This document shows, one piece after another, positions 63,593-64,000 of a stretch of DNA of 64,000 nucleotides (positions within the stretch are counted from its first letter, which is position 1; every line of letters begins with the position of its first letter). The position numbers and the translations under genes are program-made. The notes beneath the pieces were generated by a model. It was not told the origin of the DNA. It made no database searches and saw only the letters and a program-made list of their open reading frames with translations. The stretch comes from Rutpela maculata (lineage: Eukaryota > Arthropoda > Insecta > Coleoptera > Cerambycidae), in NCBI GenBank assembly GCA_936432065.2, contig OW386286.2:112803519-112867518 (forward strand), given 5' to 3'.

Positions 63593-64000
63593 GATTGCCT
63601 ACGAATCGATGTTGTATGGGACATATATAAGCCAGATAGTCTGAAGAAAACTACACGTGTGAAAAGAGGGAAGGGAGAAAGGAGAAAAGTCACCCTCCCC
63701 CAAAACTTTGTTACATTCTTGAAGAATTCAGAGAACAAAACAGAACTGTTTACCCTACTAAGTAATGCAGTCGCAGCTTATAACGTACAAGAAGGTAAAG
63801 AAATATACATCACCTATGGTAAATCTGTTATTTCAAAAAATTGCAGTGCACCGATGTCCGAAACTGACCACGAAGAAGCTGATACCAGAATGTGTCTTCA
63901 TATATTGGATGCATTACAAAAGGTTACAACCAACATCCTCATAAGTACAGTTGACATAGATGTTATTGTGGTACTAGTAGGCATCTTTTTCGAGCTACAA
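63593..64000 (+). CDS. EADTR/CXC transposon-family protein, central part (runs off the window)
   Basis: 136 codons without a stop, open at the window end, preceded by a splice-acceptor-like TTCTTTTTTTCATTAG ending at 63592. It reads DCLRIDVVWDIYKPDSLK, KRGKGERRKVTLP, FLKNSENKTELFTLLS, EEADTRMCLHILDAL and STVDIDVIVVLVGIFFEL. From memory this matches a large uncharacterised animal protein family with N-terminal CxxC, central EADTR and D-x-D blocks and a C-terminal CXC cluster. EA-D plus D-x-D after a beta-strand recalls PIN/FEN-type nucleases; that role is inference. It is the only copy here with an intact frame. Confidence 0.72.

Overview
The window looks like intergenic or intronic DNA from a large, AT-rich arthropod genome, most likely an insect. 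The evidence is animal-type LINEs, Ty3/gypsy, Tc1/mariner, hAT-like and palindromic repeats in nearly every kilobase. I find no convincing host gene. The species cannot be told from this sequence; a repeat-rich beetle or similar insect would fit, but that is a guess.

Layout. Bases 1-10 kb hold AT-rich spacers, fold-back repeats and three copies of a repeat I call family A (hairpin at one end, GACA/GTCT microsatellite inside). 10-11 kb holds a copy of family B, which has the same architecture but a different sequence and carries a tRNA-like module. 11.4-13.5 kb holds decayed LINE reverse transcriptase fragments. 13.5-25 kb holds many palindromic elements, among them a 1.2 kb fold-back element and a TTAA-flanked MITE, plus two LINE fragments. 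25-28.1 kb holds a family A copy, a hAT-type MITE and a complete but frameshifted Tc1/mariner-superfamily element with long inverted repeats. 28-37.7 kb is mostly repeats. 37.8-50 kb is a nest of transposons: a + strand LINE (LINE1) is split by a - strand LINE (LINE2, 12-bp target duplication), which is split by a hAT-like element (8-bp duplication), which is split by a full-length Ty3/gypsy element (4-bp duplication, 399-bp LTRs differing at one base). LINE1 is also split by two nested family B copies. 50-64 kb holds an LTR-like remnant, more palindromes, five family A loci, a Tc1-like non-autonomous element and LINE debris. The window ends inside an open exon-like frame.

Two things deserve attention. 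First, families A and B share a design: an internal GACA/GACG tract, a terminal hairpin, and the hairpin arm repeated near the opposite end next to an 18-24 base tail. This resembles non-autonomous Helentron-type (HINE/DINE-1) rolling-circle elements, and family B carries three different tRNA-like modules in one slot. Second, pieces of one uncharacterised protein family (EADTR motif, IDVVWDIYKPDSLK-type block, C-terminal CXC cysteine cluster) occur at 18.4, 35.97-36.3, 51.6-52.2 and 63.6-64.0 kb, and possibly 3.5 kb. Two of these lie in the loops of fold-back elements and one is an N-to-C-terminal deletion fusion. That suggests a transposon family and its non-autonomous derivatives.

Repeat family names and strands are mine: '+' for families A and B means the hairpin end lies at the higher coordinate.
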